This document shows, piece by piece, positions 50,574 through 59,651 of a stretch of DNA of 64,000 nt. The DNA is from Caballeronia cordobensis (GTDB taxonomy: Bacteria; Pseudomonadota; Gammaproteobacteria; Burkholderiales; Burkholderiaceae). The first letter of the stretch is position 1. Each line of letters opens with the position of its first letter. The stretch is from positions 62,001-126,000 of the forward strand of contig NZ_FCNY02000009.1 in the NCBI RefSeq assembly GCF_001544575.2, in the 5' to 3' direction. The notes beneath the pieces were generated by a model. It saw only the letters and a program-made list of their open reading frames with translations, was not told where the DNA came from and made no database searches. The translations under genes were made by a program, and so were the position numbers.

Positions 50574-53069
50574 TCAATCCCTCAGGCGGCGTGCGGCGAC
50601 CGCGCGCAGCATACGGTAGAACAGGGCAGCGATGATGAGCGCGGCGAGCACGCCGGCGATCACCAGCAGAATCGGGTGCGACGACAGCGCCCAGCGCATG
50701 TAATGCATGGGCGACAGATGACCGACGAAATACGCTTCTCCGTTCGACGTGACCGTGACGGTGCGGCCGTGAATCACCGCCACCGCACCTTGAATGGACG
50801 GCAGCAGGTCGTTGTCGAGCAGCGCGGCGGAGAGATCGGCGTCGGACTGGCCCGCGGCGCTGATGAGCGCGACCGCGCTGCGGCCGCTCTTCAGCGGCGA
50901 TTCGAAGCCGGTCAGGAGGGCATCGCCGTTCGAACTCACGAGCGACAGATCCGCGCGCGCCGGCGAGCGTTCCGGACCTTGCTCGCCATGCCACCAGTCG
51001 ACGACCTTGAAGGCGACATCGGAAAGCTGGAAGGTGCGCGCGTCGCCGTCGCCGGAGAAGGGCATGTGCTTCGCCCAGCGTTGCAGGAGCGGCTGACGGC
51101 CCGGCGAGCCGAGAATCAGCAGATCCTTGTCGGCGAAGCGGTCGACATCGTTCGCGCTCGTCACGGTGACGCCTGTCACGGGATAACCCGTCGATGCGCC
51201 CATGCGGCCCATTTCGAGCAGATACAGGCTGTAGTCGGCCGAATTCGGCTCGTTCGGCAGCACGACGGCCGTCTGCGAGAGATCGGCCATGCGCGTGAAC
51301 GGGAAGCCGCCGTTCGCGAACGCGGCGAGATCGGGCAGCGCCATGTAATGCGGGAAGCCGGAGAGATCGATGGTCGAATTCGGATCGATCGCGCCGACGA
51401 CGTTATCCAGCACGCGCCCCGTGCATTCGCCGGTCTTCGGGATGTCGTAGTAGAAGTGCAGGCGCAACTGCGCGCGCGGCGTGATGAGCAGCGGCGGCAG
51501 ATACACCTCGCGGCGCGCGGCGACGGTCTTGTCCGGCAGCACGCGGCTGAAGTACGTGCCGAGATCGAAGGTCGAGGTCGATACCGCCGGAATGCGCAGC
51601 GACTGCACGAAGCCGTTGTTGACGCTGATATTGAGCGACGAGCGGTCCGGCGCGGGCCGCACGGTGTAGCGATAGCCGAGATCGACCGGCACGCCTTTGG
51701 TCTGCCACATGAAGAGGTCGGGCGGCACGCGCAGGTTCACGCGCACGGCGTCGGAATCGTAGCCGTGGGCGGTCAGATCGCGCGCTTCCGCCAGTTCGCC
51801 GAAGCGCACGGGGCGGTCGGTCGGCAGCCAGTTCGGCGCGTCGTAGGGGCGGCGCGGCTGAAGGTCGTTGAACTGCGTGATCGTCGCGCTCGTGCCCGAC
51901 AGCGTGTTCTGGCCGACGCCGAGCGCCTTGGCGGCGGTCTTCAGTTCGTTCTCGTCGCGGCCGAGCACGAGCAGGAGACGCCCGCGCGCGTTGGCGTCGC
52001 GCTCGACGACGGCGATGGTCGGCCCGGACACCGGCGGAATCTCGACGCCCGCGACCTTCGCATCGCCGACGGCGAACACGACGGCGTTGCCCGAGAGCGG
52101 CACGTTGTCGGTTTGCGCGGGGAACACCGCGCCACGATAGCCGGCGAGCGAGCCGAAGTAAGACGCGACCATCCCGGCCGCTTCCAGCGCGGGCAGGCTC
52201 GGCTTGCCCGCGAACACGAAGGGCAGTTCGAGGCGGCGCACGTCGCGGCGGTCGAAGAACGGCTGCGGCAGCGCGGCGAGATCGGGCTTGTTCGCAATCG
52301 ACGCGTACGTCAGGTCGAGCGAGCTTGCATTGCTGACGGTCGCCCACAACGTGGAGTTCGACGGGTCTTCGCACTGCTGCGTGTAATGGCCGATCAACTG
52401 CACGTTGAGGTGATTGAACTCGGTGATGAAGCGCGGATCGATGGCCACGTCGCGCGCAACCAGCACGCCGGCCTGATCGCGCGGCACGGGCAGCGTCGCG
52501 GCCACTTCGCCGTTGATCAGCACCTTGAGCTGCGAGATCGACGGCAACAGCGACGGCGAATAGCTGTAGATCAGATGCAGGATCGCGCCGGTCACGACTT
52601 CGTCGCCGCGCACCGAGAACGCGATGCCGTTCTGGCCGTCGGTGCCGCGCAATTGCAACGGATCGAGCGCGCCGTAATCGGCGAAAGTGAGCGTCTGACG
52701 GCGGCCGCCCGGCACCAGCGTGCCGGGATCGGCGGTGGTCGGAATGCGCGACGTGAGCGGCTTGTCGGGCTTGCCCGAGAACGCGGGCACGGGCACGGCG
52801 AGCGCGGGCTGCGCGAGCGTCGCCGGGTTATAGACCACGGCCGGACTCGGCGCGGGCACGGCGCCGACGCCGGTCGCCTGCTGCGCGCCGCCCGCTGCCG
52901 CATTGGCTTCCGCCGTGGCCGCGGCCGCAACGGAAGCGAACGGCGCCGCGAAGGCGGTCTGCAACGCCATGAAGACGGCCAGCGCACGCGCAAAAGGTCT
53001 TTCGCAAAAACGCGGCGCGCGCTCGCCCGTTTCGTTTTCAACGCGCAACTTCGACATACCCATGCCCAT
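50574..53069 (-). CDS. bcsB: Cellulose synthase subunit BcsB (periplasmic, c-di-GMP-linked)
   Basis: Periplasmic cellulose synthase partner of 831 residues that guides the polymer and anchors BcsA. Signal region (residues 28-50), then an Ala/Pro-rich linker, and BcsB domains with SVRGDEVVTGAILHLIYSYSPSLLPSISQLKVLINGEVAATLPVPRDQAGVLVARDVAIDPRFI. The C-terminal anchor is HPILLVIAGVLAALIIAALFYRMLRAVAARR (about 790-825). The start MGMGM offers two ATG choices (53069 or 53063). It overlaps the bcsA stop by 1 bp. Confidence 0.94.
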   Translation of the reverse strand: MGMGMSKLRVENETGERAPRFCERPFARALAVFMALQTAFAAPFASVAAAATAEANAAAGGAQQATGVGAVPAPSPAVVYNPATLAQPALAVPVPAFSGKPDKPLTSRIPTTADPGTLVPGGRRQTLTFADYGALDPLQLRGTDGQNGIAFSVRGDEVVTGAILHLIYSYSPSLLPSISQLKVLINGEVAATLPVPRDQAGVLVARDVAIDPRFITEFNHLNVQLIGHYTQQCEDPSNSTLWATVSNASSLDLTYASIANKPDLAALPQPFFDRRDVRRLELPFVFAGKPSLPALEAAGMVASYFGSLAGYRGAVFPAQTDNVPLSGNAVVFAVGDAKVAGVEIPPVSGPTIAVVERDANARGRLLLVLGRDENELKTAAKALGVGQNTLSGTSATITQFNDLQPRRPYDAPNWLPTDRPVRFGELAEARDLTAHGYDSDAVRVNLRVPPDLFMWQTKGVPVDLGYRYTVRPAPDRSSLNISVNNGFVQSLRIPAVSTSTFDLGTYFSRVLPDKTVAARREVYLPPLLITPRAQLRLHFYYDIPKTGECTGRVLDNVVGAIDPNSTIDLSGFPHYMALPDLAAFANGGFPFTRMADLSQTAVVLPNEPNSADYSLYLLEMGRMGASTGYPVTGVTVTSANDVDRFADKDLLILGSPGRQPLLQRWAKHMPFSGDGDARTFQLSDVAFKVVDWWHGEQGPERSPARADLSLVSSNGDALLTGFESPLKSGRSAVALISAAGQSDADLSAALLDNDLLPSIQGAVAVIHGRTVTVTSNGEAYFVGHLSPMHYMRWALSSHPILLVIAGVLAALIIAALFYRMLRAVAARRLRD

Positions 53070-55285
53070 TATTGGTCTTTGGTTTTCAGCTTCTTCACAT
53101 CGACTGGGCGCTTGTTCATCCAGGTTCGAAGGTCGCTGTACAGATGCTCGAACAAACCGGCGATGCCGCGCGTGCCCACCAGCAGCACATGCGACAGGCC
53201 GCGCAACGGCGTATCGGGACGGCGTCCCTCGGACCAGCCGGTCCAGGCGTCCGCGCGCGCGAACGTGGTCTTCACGAAGTCGTATTCCTGCTCGCGCGTG
53301 AGCGTCGAGAAACGCAGCCCGACGCGGCCCGGTTCCGTATAGCCGACGGTCGCCGGGAACGCGTATTCCTCGTCGCCGCGGAACAGCGAGACGGTGACGC
53401 GCTCGTGCATCGGCACTTCGATCTTGCTCGGCAGCGCGACGCCCACGCCGCCTTCCGAGTAGTCGATCGTTTCGCAGGCGAGCGTGCGGCCGGTCGAGAA
53501 CTTGAGCATCACGGGCATCTTCATCGTGACGCGATGCGTGGCGCGCACCTGCCGCCGCTCGCTCGCCGCCGCCACCGACGCGCCCAGGATCAGCATGTTG
53601 TAGACCGTCCAGCAGAGGTTGAGGATGGTCGTGTTCACTTCGCTGCGCACGTGCCAGTAGATGACGATATGCACGATGCCGGCGACGAAGCCGAGCAGGT
53701 TCAGGAGCAGCAGGAAGAGGTAAGGGCGCGAGATGTACCAGTCGAAGTAATCCTTCGCGATCTGGCCGCCCTTGGCCGTCACGTTGAACTTGCCGAGCTT
53801 CGGATTGATGACGGCAAGCAGCGTCGGCGCGGTGATGTACGACGCGAGCACCGATTCATACACTTCGGCCCAGAACGAGTGACGGAAGCTGCGCTGCATG
53901 CGCGAATTGGTGATGCTCGCGTGCATCATGTGCGGCAGCGCGAAAATCGCGATGGTGCTCGCCGCCGCTTCGATCACGTGCGCGCCGAAGAACAGGTACG
54001 AGAGCGGCGCGGTCAGGAACACGAGACGCGGCACGCCGTAGAAGAAGTGCAGCATGCCGTTGAGATAGCAGAGCCGCTGGCCGATCTTGAGGCCCTTGCC
54101 GGTGAGCGGATTGTCGATGCGGAAAATCTGCGTCATGCCGCGCGCCCAGCGGATGCGCTGCCCGATGTGGCCCGAGAGACTTTCCGTCGCCAGACCGGCC
54201 GCTTGCGGAATCGCGAGATAGGCGGTCGTGTAGCCGAGCCGATGCAGCTTGAGCGCCGTATGCGCATCTTCGGTCACGGTTTCGACCGCGATGCCGCCGA
54301 TCTCCTCCACCATCGAGCGGCGCAGCACCGCGCACGAGCCGCAGAAGAAGGTCGCGTTCCAGAGATCGTTGCCGTCCTGCACGAGGCCGTAGAACAGCTC
54401 GCCTTCGTTCGGCACCTTGCGGAACGTGCCGAGATTGCGCTCGAACGGATCGGGCGAAAAGAAATGGTGCGGCGTCTGCAGCATCGACAGCAGCTTGTCG
54501 CGCAGGAACCAGCCGAGGCAGATCTGCAGGAAGGAGCGCGTCGGAATGTGGTCGCAGTCGAAGATCGCGAGGAATTCGCCCTGGGTGATCTTCAGCGCCT
54601 CGTTGATGTTGCCCGCCTTCGCGTGGCGGTTATGCGTGCGGATCGTCCAGTTGACGCCCACTTCCTCGCAGAACGCCTTGAACTCGGGACGGCGGCCGTC
54701 GTCGAGCACGTGGATGGCGAGCTTGTCCTGCGGATAGTCGAGCGCGAGCGCCGCGTAGATCGTCGGCTTCACGACCGAAAGCGGCTCGTTGTAGGTCGGG
54801 ATGAAGACATCGACGGTCGGCCACTGGCTGCGGTCGGCGGGCAGCGGCAGCGGCTTGCGCTTGAGCGGCCACGCGGTCTGAAAATAGCCGAGCAGCAGCA
54901 CGAGCGCCGCGTAGACTTCGGCCGCGACGAGCAACAGGCCCCAGGCGGCGTCGAGCGGACGTTCCCAGTACGTGGTTTCGGTCAGACGCCAGAACATATA
55001 GCGGCCCGACGCGACCACCGACAGCACGATCATCACGAGCGTCGCGTACTGGCCTTGCAGACGGCGAAAGCCGAGCGCGCAAGCGAAGCAGATCGTCGCG
55101 AACGCGAGTTGCTGGCCGAAGGCGAGCGGCACCGTGACGACGAAATACAGCGCGAACGCGGCGAACACCGTGAGCAGGACCACGACGATCCGGCTGCCCC
55201 AGATGCCCGCATCGACGAAACGTTCGAGCCGCGAGGTCGCGACGCTCACCTCGGTTTCCGGCGACGGAATCTTGGGCGAACTCAT
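53069..55285 (-). CDS. bcsA: Cellulose synthase catalytic subunit BcsA
   Basis: Inner-membrane GT2 synthase of 738 residues polymerising UDP-glucose to beta-1,4-glucan and translocating it. Motifs, in order: DVFIPTYNEP near 158, DDGRRPEF near 191, the DCDH (DxD) near 241, TED near 335, FFCGSC, and QRIRWARGM (QxxRW) near 376. The PilZ domain for c-di-GMP is visible as RRQVRATHRV near 575 and the DYSEGGVGVAL motif near 607. The ATG (55285) overlaps the bcsQ stop by 4 bp. Confidence 0.96.
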   Translation of the reverse strand: MSSPKIPSPETEVSVATSRLERFVDAGIWGSRIVVVLLTVFAAFALYFVVTVPLAFGQQLAFATICFACALGFRRLQGQYATLVMIVLSVVASGRYMFWRLTETTYWERPLDAAWGLLLVAAEVYAALVLLLGYFQTAWPLKRKPLPLPADRSQWPTVDVFIPTYNEPLSVVKPTIYAALALDYPQDKLAIHVLDDGRRPEFKAFCEEVGVNWTIRTHNRHAKAGNINEALKITQGEFLAIFDCDHIPTRSFLQICLGWFLRDKLLSMLQTPHHFFSPDPFERNLGTFRKVPNEGELFYGLVQDGNDLWNATFFCGSCAVLRRSMVEEIGGIAVETVTEDAHTALKLHRLGYTTAYLAIPQAAGLATESLSGHIGQRIRWARGMTQIFRIDNPLTGKGLKIGQRLCYLNGMLHFFYGVPRLVFLTAPLSYLFFGAHVIEAAASTIAIFALPHMMHASITNSRMQRSFRHSFWAEVYESVLASYITAPTLLAVINPKLGKFNVTAKGGQIAKDYFDWYISRPYLFLLLLNLLGFVAGIVHIVIYWHVRSEVNTTILNLCWTVYNMLILGASVAAASERRQVRATHRVTMKMPVMLKFSTGRTLACETIDYSEGGVGVALPSKIEVPMHERVTVSLFRGDEEYAFPATVGYTEPGRVGLRFSTLTREQEYDFVKTTFARADAWTGWSEGRRPDTPLRGLSHVLLVGTRGIAGLFEHLYSDLRTWMNKRPVDVKKLKTKDQ

Positions 55286-56067
55286 GCGAGCTTCCTCGAA
55301 ACGGCTATCGCGTCGACGGCGGACAGGAGCCAGTCGCCGCATGCGCGCAGATCCGCGGCGGCTTGCGAAAGCGGATCGTAATGAATGAGCGTCGTGTCGC
55401 AGGCGAGCGATTCGGAAACGCCCTCGTCCTGATGGATCACGCCCGGAAACAGTTTCGTGCCGAGCATGTTGCGCAGCACCTTCAGCACGTCCTTGGTCAA
55501 CTGGCGCGACTGATCGACCTGATTGACGACATAGCCCTGTCCCGCGAAATTCTGACGCGGCGCGGCGTACGCATCGACCATGCGCTCCATGCCGGGGATC
55601 GCGGCGTAGGAGGCGGCGTCCGCGAGCACCACGTTGAGCGCGAAGTTGGCCGCGGTGAGCGCGGTGCGCGTGTAGACGGAGGAGCCCGGCGGCGTATCGA
55701 CGATCACGATGTCGTTGGCGTCGAGCGCGAGCGATTCGAGCGCATGCGCGAGCCACGCGGGATCGCTGTCGACGAGCGCCTCGAAGCGGCGGCGATCGTC
55801 CTCGGTCACGGCGCCGTAGGGCAGCACCGTGACGCCGTCGACGCCGTCGAACATCACCGTTTGCCACGGGTCGCGGCTGAGCGTCGCGCGCGAAATGCCG
55901 TCGATGCTGTCGAGCGGAATGCCGAAGTGCAGGCGCAGCGCGTTCTGCGGATCGAGGTCGAGCACGATCACGCGGCGGTTGCGCGCGGCGAGCACCGAGG
56001 CGAGATTGGCGGCGAGCGTCGTCTTGCCGACCCCGCCTTTCGCGGAAACTACCGTGATGACTTTCAT
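55282..56067 (-). CDS. bcsQ: Cellulose synthase-associated ParA/MinD ATPase BcsQ
   Basis: A 261-residue MinD/ParA-type ATPase needed for polar positioning or assembly of the cellulose machine. Walker A KGGVGKTT (10-17), IVDTPPGSS (Walker B-like) near 130, and VLDLDPQNALRLHFG near 40. It is overlapped by bcsP (ATGA) upstream and bcsA downstream. Named BcsQ/YhjQ by position between bcsP and bcsA. Confidence 0.92.
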   Translation of the reverse strand: MKVITVVSAKGGVGKTTLAANLASVLAARNRRVIVLDLDPQNALRLHFGIPLDSIDGISRATLSRDPWQTVMFDGVDGVTVLPYGAVTEDDRRRFEALVDSDPAWLAHALESLALDANDIVIVDTPPGSSVYTRTALTAANFALNVVLADAASYAAIPGMERMVDAYAAPRQNFAGQGYVVNQVDQSRQLTKDVLKVLRNMLGTKLFPGVIHQDEGVSESLACDTTLIHYDPLSQAAADLRACGDWLLSAVDAIAVSRKLA

Positions 56068-56834
56068 GAGCGTGGGAGGCGGCCCGCGCGCGGGGCGTGG
56101 CCTGCGCTTGCCTGCGTGTTCGAGGGTTCGGTGGCGGGGCGCTCGGCGCGGCGCAGGCGCTCGAACATGGCGTCGAGCGAAGCGGCGGGCGCGTGCGTCG
56201 CGTGCTGTGCTTGCGGCTTGAAGAGCTTGCCGAGGATCGATTGCGGCGCGGCGGATTCCGCTGCACGCGGCGCGGGCGCGGCCGGCGGTACCTGAACGGG
56301 CGCGCGGCGCGCGAGGAAATTCGCGCCGAGCGTGGCTGACGGTCGCGTCGTATCCGGTTTGCTGGCGGCCGCTTCGTTCGCCACCGGCGTTTGAACGGCC
56401 GGCACGCTGGCCGCGGGCGCGACTGCGGAATCCGGAATCGTTCCGGTTTCGTTCGACGCCGACTCGCCCATCACCGAGAAGCGCAATGCGCTCAGCGATT
56501 CCGCCGCGGGCGGATTGACGGGCGGAATCGTGCGGCGATGCGGACGCGTGAAAAGCTGCTGCTTGCCGCGATGAATCGGCGTCGGCGTCGGGGTCGAATG
56601 CGCGTCGGCAGCCTCGCCCGATGCTTCGTTCGCACGCGGGCGCGCGGCATTCGGCTGCGCCTCGCGGGGCGGCGCGATCTCGGGAATCGCGGGCTGCGCG
56701 AAGTCGAGCGTCGCAAGCAGCGGCCAGCGGGTGCGGGCCGACCTGGCCTCGTTCTCCCGGCCGATTTCCTGATAATCGCCTGCATTGCCGCCGAAATGAT
56801 CGAACAGCTTCTCGATATCGCGCGAAGTATTCAT
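56064..56834 (-). CDS. bcsP: Cellulose biosynthesis protein BcsP (BcsR-like N-terminus, disordered tail)
   Basis: A 256-residue protein. Residues 4-45 resemble the BcsR/YhjR motif (RDIEKLFDHFGGNAGDYQEIGRENEARSARTRWPLLATLDF); the rest is Pro/Ala-rich and probably disordered, with a conserved C-terminal helix (SLDAMFERLRRAERP). BcsR/P proteins act with BcsQ in E. coli-like systems. Follows bcsD by 120 bp and overlaps bcsQ by 4 bp. Confidence 0.85.
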   Translation of the reverse strand: MNTSRDIEKLFDHFGGNAGDYQEIGRENEARSARTRWPLLATLDFAQPAIPEIAPPREAQPNAARPRANEASGEAADAHSTPTPTPIHRGKQQLFTRPHRRTIPPVNPPAAESLSALRFSVMGESASNETGTIPDSAVAPAASVPAVQTPVANEAAASKPDTTRPSATLGANFLARRAPVQVPPAAPAPRAAESAAPQSILGKLFKPQAQHATHAPAASLDAMFERLRRAERPATEPSNTQASAGHAPRAGRLPRS

Positions 56835-56954
56835 GATGCCGCTTCCTCGTCGTGCTTTTTTTTGATGCCTGGCCGGTGCCGCTCGTTTTCGATCCGCCCG
56901 TCTGGCGGTCGATGCCGCCGCATCGAGGCGGCGGTCGGGGGTGCTGAAAAGCGT

Positions 56955-57410
56955 TTAAGCCGCGACGCGCGCGAGCCTGAATTCGATGGCCGCGTCGTCG
57001 CCGAACTCGCTCGCCTGCCGGATCGCGAGACCTTGCGCGCCGAGCGCGGCAAGCCACGCCTGGTAAGCGCCTTCAAGAAACGCGGGCGTCCACGCGAGCG
57101 CGCTTTCGCCGAATGCGGGCAGCGGCGCGCAGTAATGCACGATGCTCAAATAGTCGCGCTCGTCCGAGAGTTCGACGAAGCCCCAGTCGGTGTCGCGCCA
57201 GAGCGCGTTGAGCGCGTCGGCGAGCGCCGCGGTCGAATCGCACGGTGGCAAGGGACGGGCCTCGGCGAAGCGGCTGCCCACGCGATGCATCAACTGGCGC
57301 AGTTCGTTGCGCCCGATCTGCGCTTCGAACTCGTCCGCGAGCGCGCCCAGCACGCCGCGCCATTGCTTGGAGATCTGACTGTCCAACAGGTAATCGAAAA
57401 TAGCGGCCAT
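56955..57410 (-). CDS. bcsD: Cellulose synthase subunit BcsD
   Basis: A 151-residue periplasmic/accessory protein of the BcsD family, which in Komagataeibacter forms cylinders that align cellulose exit channels. Recognised from FDYLLDSQISKQWRGVLGALADEFEAQIGRNELRQLMHRVGSRFAEARPL, TDWGFVELSDERDYLSIVHYCAPLPAFGESALAWTPAFLEGAYQAWLAALGAQ. It is the first gene of the operon and lacks a signal peptide as in the family. Gives this a type-I-like layout. Confidence 0.93.
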   Translation of the reverse strand: MAAIFDYLLDSQISKQWRGVLGALADEFEAQIGRNELRQLMHRVGSRFAEARPLPPCDSTAALADALNALWRDTDWGFVELSDERDYLSIVHYCAPLPAFGESALAWTPAFLEGAYQAWLAALGAQGLAIRQASEFGDDAAIEFRLARVAA

Positions 57411-57901
57411 GTTTTTCGTTCGGCAGGGCGTGAGCCACAGCGCGTGGTTGATCGGTCTTGTTTACGTCCTCGCCGGGAATCCCTTTAATCCGCGAGCATC
57501 GATCCGGACGTTTGTCCAGGCGCTATTACACGTCTGAACTTACTTCAATGCAGTTCTTTTCGCCAGTGGAAAGACTAGCAGTGAATTTTTTGTCGGATCG
57601 GGCAAACAGGAGATCGCAGACGGCTCTTTTCGAGCGTTCGGCGCACGCGGGCATGGACGAAATATCGACACGCTTAGTGTCAGCCCGAATGGCCGGGCGG
57701 ACCGGCACTCCTCGTCGGCGGCGGCAGTGTACCATCTCGTTAATCTGCTCGGCCGGGGGGCATCCGCTCTGATTCGTACGAATTGACTTTTGGCGGAATT
57801 GCTTACTTGCTTCGAATCGCGCGTATTTGTCGTACCTGAAAACGTGCGGCGCGAAAAAAAAAGCGCTCCGAATGGAGCGCTTTGCATGGGATCTTGAACG
57901 C
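57411..57901. other. Non-coding 491-bp stretch upstream of the cellulose operon
   Basis: No gene seen. It should hold the bcs promoter on the minus strand, but no convincing -35/-10 pair or sigma-54 site was recognised. The right end contains the terminator hairpin of the neighbouring small gene (57860-57883). Confidence 0.5.
57860..57883 (-). terminator. Intrinsic terminator of the small GTG-start gene
   Basis: Perfect 10-bp stem AAAGCGCTCC (57860-57869) and GGAGCGCTTT (57874-57883), loop GAAT, followed on the minus strand by a TTTTTTT tract. Lies 18 bp after the stop of the 65-residue gene and before the bcs operon. Confidence 0.9.
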
Positions 57902-58099
57902 TTACGGATTCGCGCGAACGGCGTCGCGAACGGCGTCCATCACGATGCCGTAATCGAGCGGGATGTCCAACGAATCGGAATAGCCGGGTTCATCGGCCGA
58001 TTCCTTGGGGACAGCGCGAACCGGGATCGGTTCGTAGGCGGTTTCGCCTGCCGGATTTTCGCGTCCTTCGATGGCACCCTGCAATTGCGGATTCTTCAC
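57902..58099 (-). CDS. Hypothetical small acidic protein
   Basis: A 65-residue protein starting with GTG; the very strong ribosome site GGAAGGAGTTAACC precedes it directly, which fixes the start (upstream in-frame ATG is unlikely). The sequence is acidic and Pro-rich (GRENPAGETAYEPIPVRAVPKESADEPGYSDSLDIPLDYGIVMDAVRDAVRANP). It has its own terminator. No known domain; conserved small proteins of this kind occur in related genera, but no function can be given. Confidence 0.75.
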   Translation of the reverse strand: MKNPQLQGAIEGRENPAGETAYEPIPVRAVPKESADEPGYSDSLDIPLDYGIVMDAVRDAVRANP

Positions 58100-58540
58100 G
58101 GTTAACTCCTTCCGGTAATGGAGCGGCGAGAAACTGCAATATAAACCAATGTCATGACATTTTGGCGACTTCGATTTGGAAACTCGCTTCGACACTGCTG
58201 CGGGCGGCGCGCCGGTAATCGCCGCTGCCGCGCGTTTCGAAAGAGTGCGGGGCCTCTAGTTTAATGGCGCCGCGCGTTTTAGAAAGCCGATTTCGGTTAT
58301 GACAATGGTGTGCCGATATACCGCAGCGCACGCGCAACCGGCCCGGAAATTGCATGACCATAGACTTGCTACGTATGCTTTTAATCGTGACCGCGCGCCG
58401 GTCGATTCTCCGATTCCGTATTCATCGGAAATAAACTCGATCCGAATGGGCGATTGTGCGCGGTTTATTTCCCTTTATCATGGACCGGCCGGTCGGGCTA
58501 TGCCGGCGAGAATGCCGTTAAGAAAAAGGAGCAACAAACA
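58100..58540. other. Non-coding 441-bp stretch with a GACCGGCCGGTC palindrome
   Basis: No gene seen between the divergent small gene and the reductase. Its main element is the perfect 12-bp palindrome GACCGGCCGGTC (58483-58494), about 46 bp before the reductase ATG, a good candidate for a TetR-type operator. Confidence 0.5.
58483..58494. promoter_or_regulatory. GACCGGCCGGTC palindrome upstream of the NmrA-like reductase
   Basis: A perfect 12-bp inverted repeat positioned as an operator for the adjacent rightward reductase. The core ACCGGCCGGT also occurs upstream of the FAD-linked oxidase at 33529-33538. TetR-family repressors often bind palindromes of this kind. No regulator is adjacent. 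Confidence 0.45.
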
Positions 58541-59155
58541 ATGAGCAGAATCGCGATCATCGGCGCGACGGGCAATGTCGGCAGCCGTCTGTTGGCAGAA
58601 GCGTTGCGGCGCGGACACACGGTGACGGCCATCGCGCGCGATGCGTCCGCACTCGCGGAGCATGAGGGCGTCACCACGCGGAACGTCGATGTGCTCGACG
58701 CGGACGCGCTCGCCGCCGCCGTCGCCGGACACGACGCGGTATTCAGCGCGACGCGCTTCGCCGCGGTGTCCGAGCCTGCGATCGTCGAACCGGTGAAGCG
58801 CGCGGGCGTGCGGCGGCTGATGGTCGTCGGCGGCGCGGGCAGCCTTTATGTCGCGCCGGGGCTGCGCGTGCTCGATGTGCCCGATTTTCCCGAGGCGTAC
58901 CGGCCCGAAGCCACGGCGGGCGCCGCGTTTCTGGATGCGCTGCGCCGCGAACGCGAACTCGACTGGACTTTCATTTCGCCTTCGGCCGAATTCGTGCCGG
59001 GCGCGCGCACGCAAAAATTCCGCCTCGGCGTGGACGAATTGCTCGTCGATAGCAGCGGCCGAAGCTGGATCTCGTTCGAAGACTACGCGATCGCCTTCCT
59101 CGACGAGTTCGCGCGCGAAGCGCACATCCGGCAGCGGATCACGGTCGGATACTGA
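58541..59155 (+). CDS. NAD(P)-binding SDR/NmrA-like oxidoreductase
   Basis: Rossmann-fold protein of 204 residues of the atypical SDR/NmrA group (YwnB-like). Signature IAIIGATGNVGSRLLAEALRRGHTVTAIARD (residues 3-33) binds the dinucleotide; VVGGAGSLYV, WTFISPSAEFVPGARTQKFRLG and WISFEDYAIAFLDE follow. It probably senses or reduces a quinone-like substrate. ATG fixed by AAAAAGGAGCAACAA. Separate unit, with a palindromic operator-like site upstream. Confidence 0.88.
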   Translation: MSRIAIIGATGNVGSRLLAEALRRGHTVTAIARDASALAEHEGVTTRNVDVLDADALAAAVAGHDAVFSATRFAAVSEPAIVEPVKRAGVRRLMVVGGAGSLYVAPGLRVLDVPDFPEAYRPEATAGAAFLDALRRERELDWTFISPSAEFVPGARTQKFRLGVDELLVDSSGRSWISFEDYAIAFLDEFAREAHIRQRITVGY

Positions 59156-59183
59156 GCGGGGGCTCAGTATCCGCGACGTGCCG

Positions 59184-59651
59184 TCAGCCGTGCACGTCGG
59201 CTTCCACTTCCTCGCTGTTTTGCGGCATCGCGGCGGCGAGGATCATCGCGGCGGCGTTCTGCGGCTTCGGATCGCGCTGCGACGGACGGTAGACCTGATC
59301 GCCCCGGTGAATCGGCATCCCCGAGAGCGAACACACGCCCTCGGCGGTCGCCGTGGTCGCGCGCCAGCCTTGATAGCCGTAATGGCACGTACCGGGATCG
59401 GACCAGTACACGAGCGCCGTCGCGCTGCTCGGGCGCTCGATCACGCGCACGACGGCCTGAGGAAACGGCACGCGATCATCGGCATGATGCGGATGCGTGC
59501 GATTCCAGTCGCGCGTCAGGCGTTCAACGAACGCGCTTTCGGCGCGCGCGGTTTTTTGAGAAGGGGCTACGCGGGCGATATCCTTGGGCATCGCTTCGAG
59601 CAGGTGAACCGTCTGTGACCACGGGTCCGCTCTTTTCGAAAAAGCTGTCAT
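59184..59651 (-). CDS. DUF3331 protein
   Basis: A 155-residue protein of DUF3331, a family essentially limited to Burkholderiales. The pattern SATALVYWSDPGTCHYGYQGWRATTATAEGVCSLSGMPIHRGDQVYRP matches the family (V-x-W-x-D-P-x-x-x-x-Y-x-x-Q-x-W, C-x-L-x-G-x-x-I-x-R-G-D-x-V-Y-R-P). The start is ambiguous: MTAFSKRADPW at 59651 is preferred, and a longer ATG at 59693 adds 14 residues. Function unknown. Confidence 0.8.
   Translation of the reverse strand: MTAFSKRADPWSQTVHLLEAMPKDIARVAPSQKTARAESAFVERLTRDWNRTHPHHADDRVPFPQAVVRVIERPSSATALVYWSDPGTCHYGYQGWRATTATAEGVCSLSGMPIHRGDQVYRPSQRDPKPQNAAAMILAAAMPQNSEEVEADVHG

Noticed and set aside
50511..53342. Plus-strand open frame of 943 codons opposite bcsB
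   Set aside because: Antisense shadow of bcsB with Arg/Ala/Gly-rich composition and no domain.
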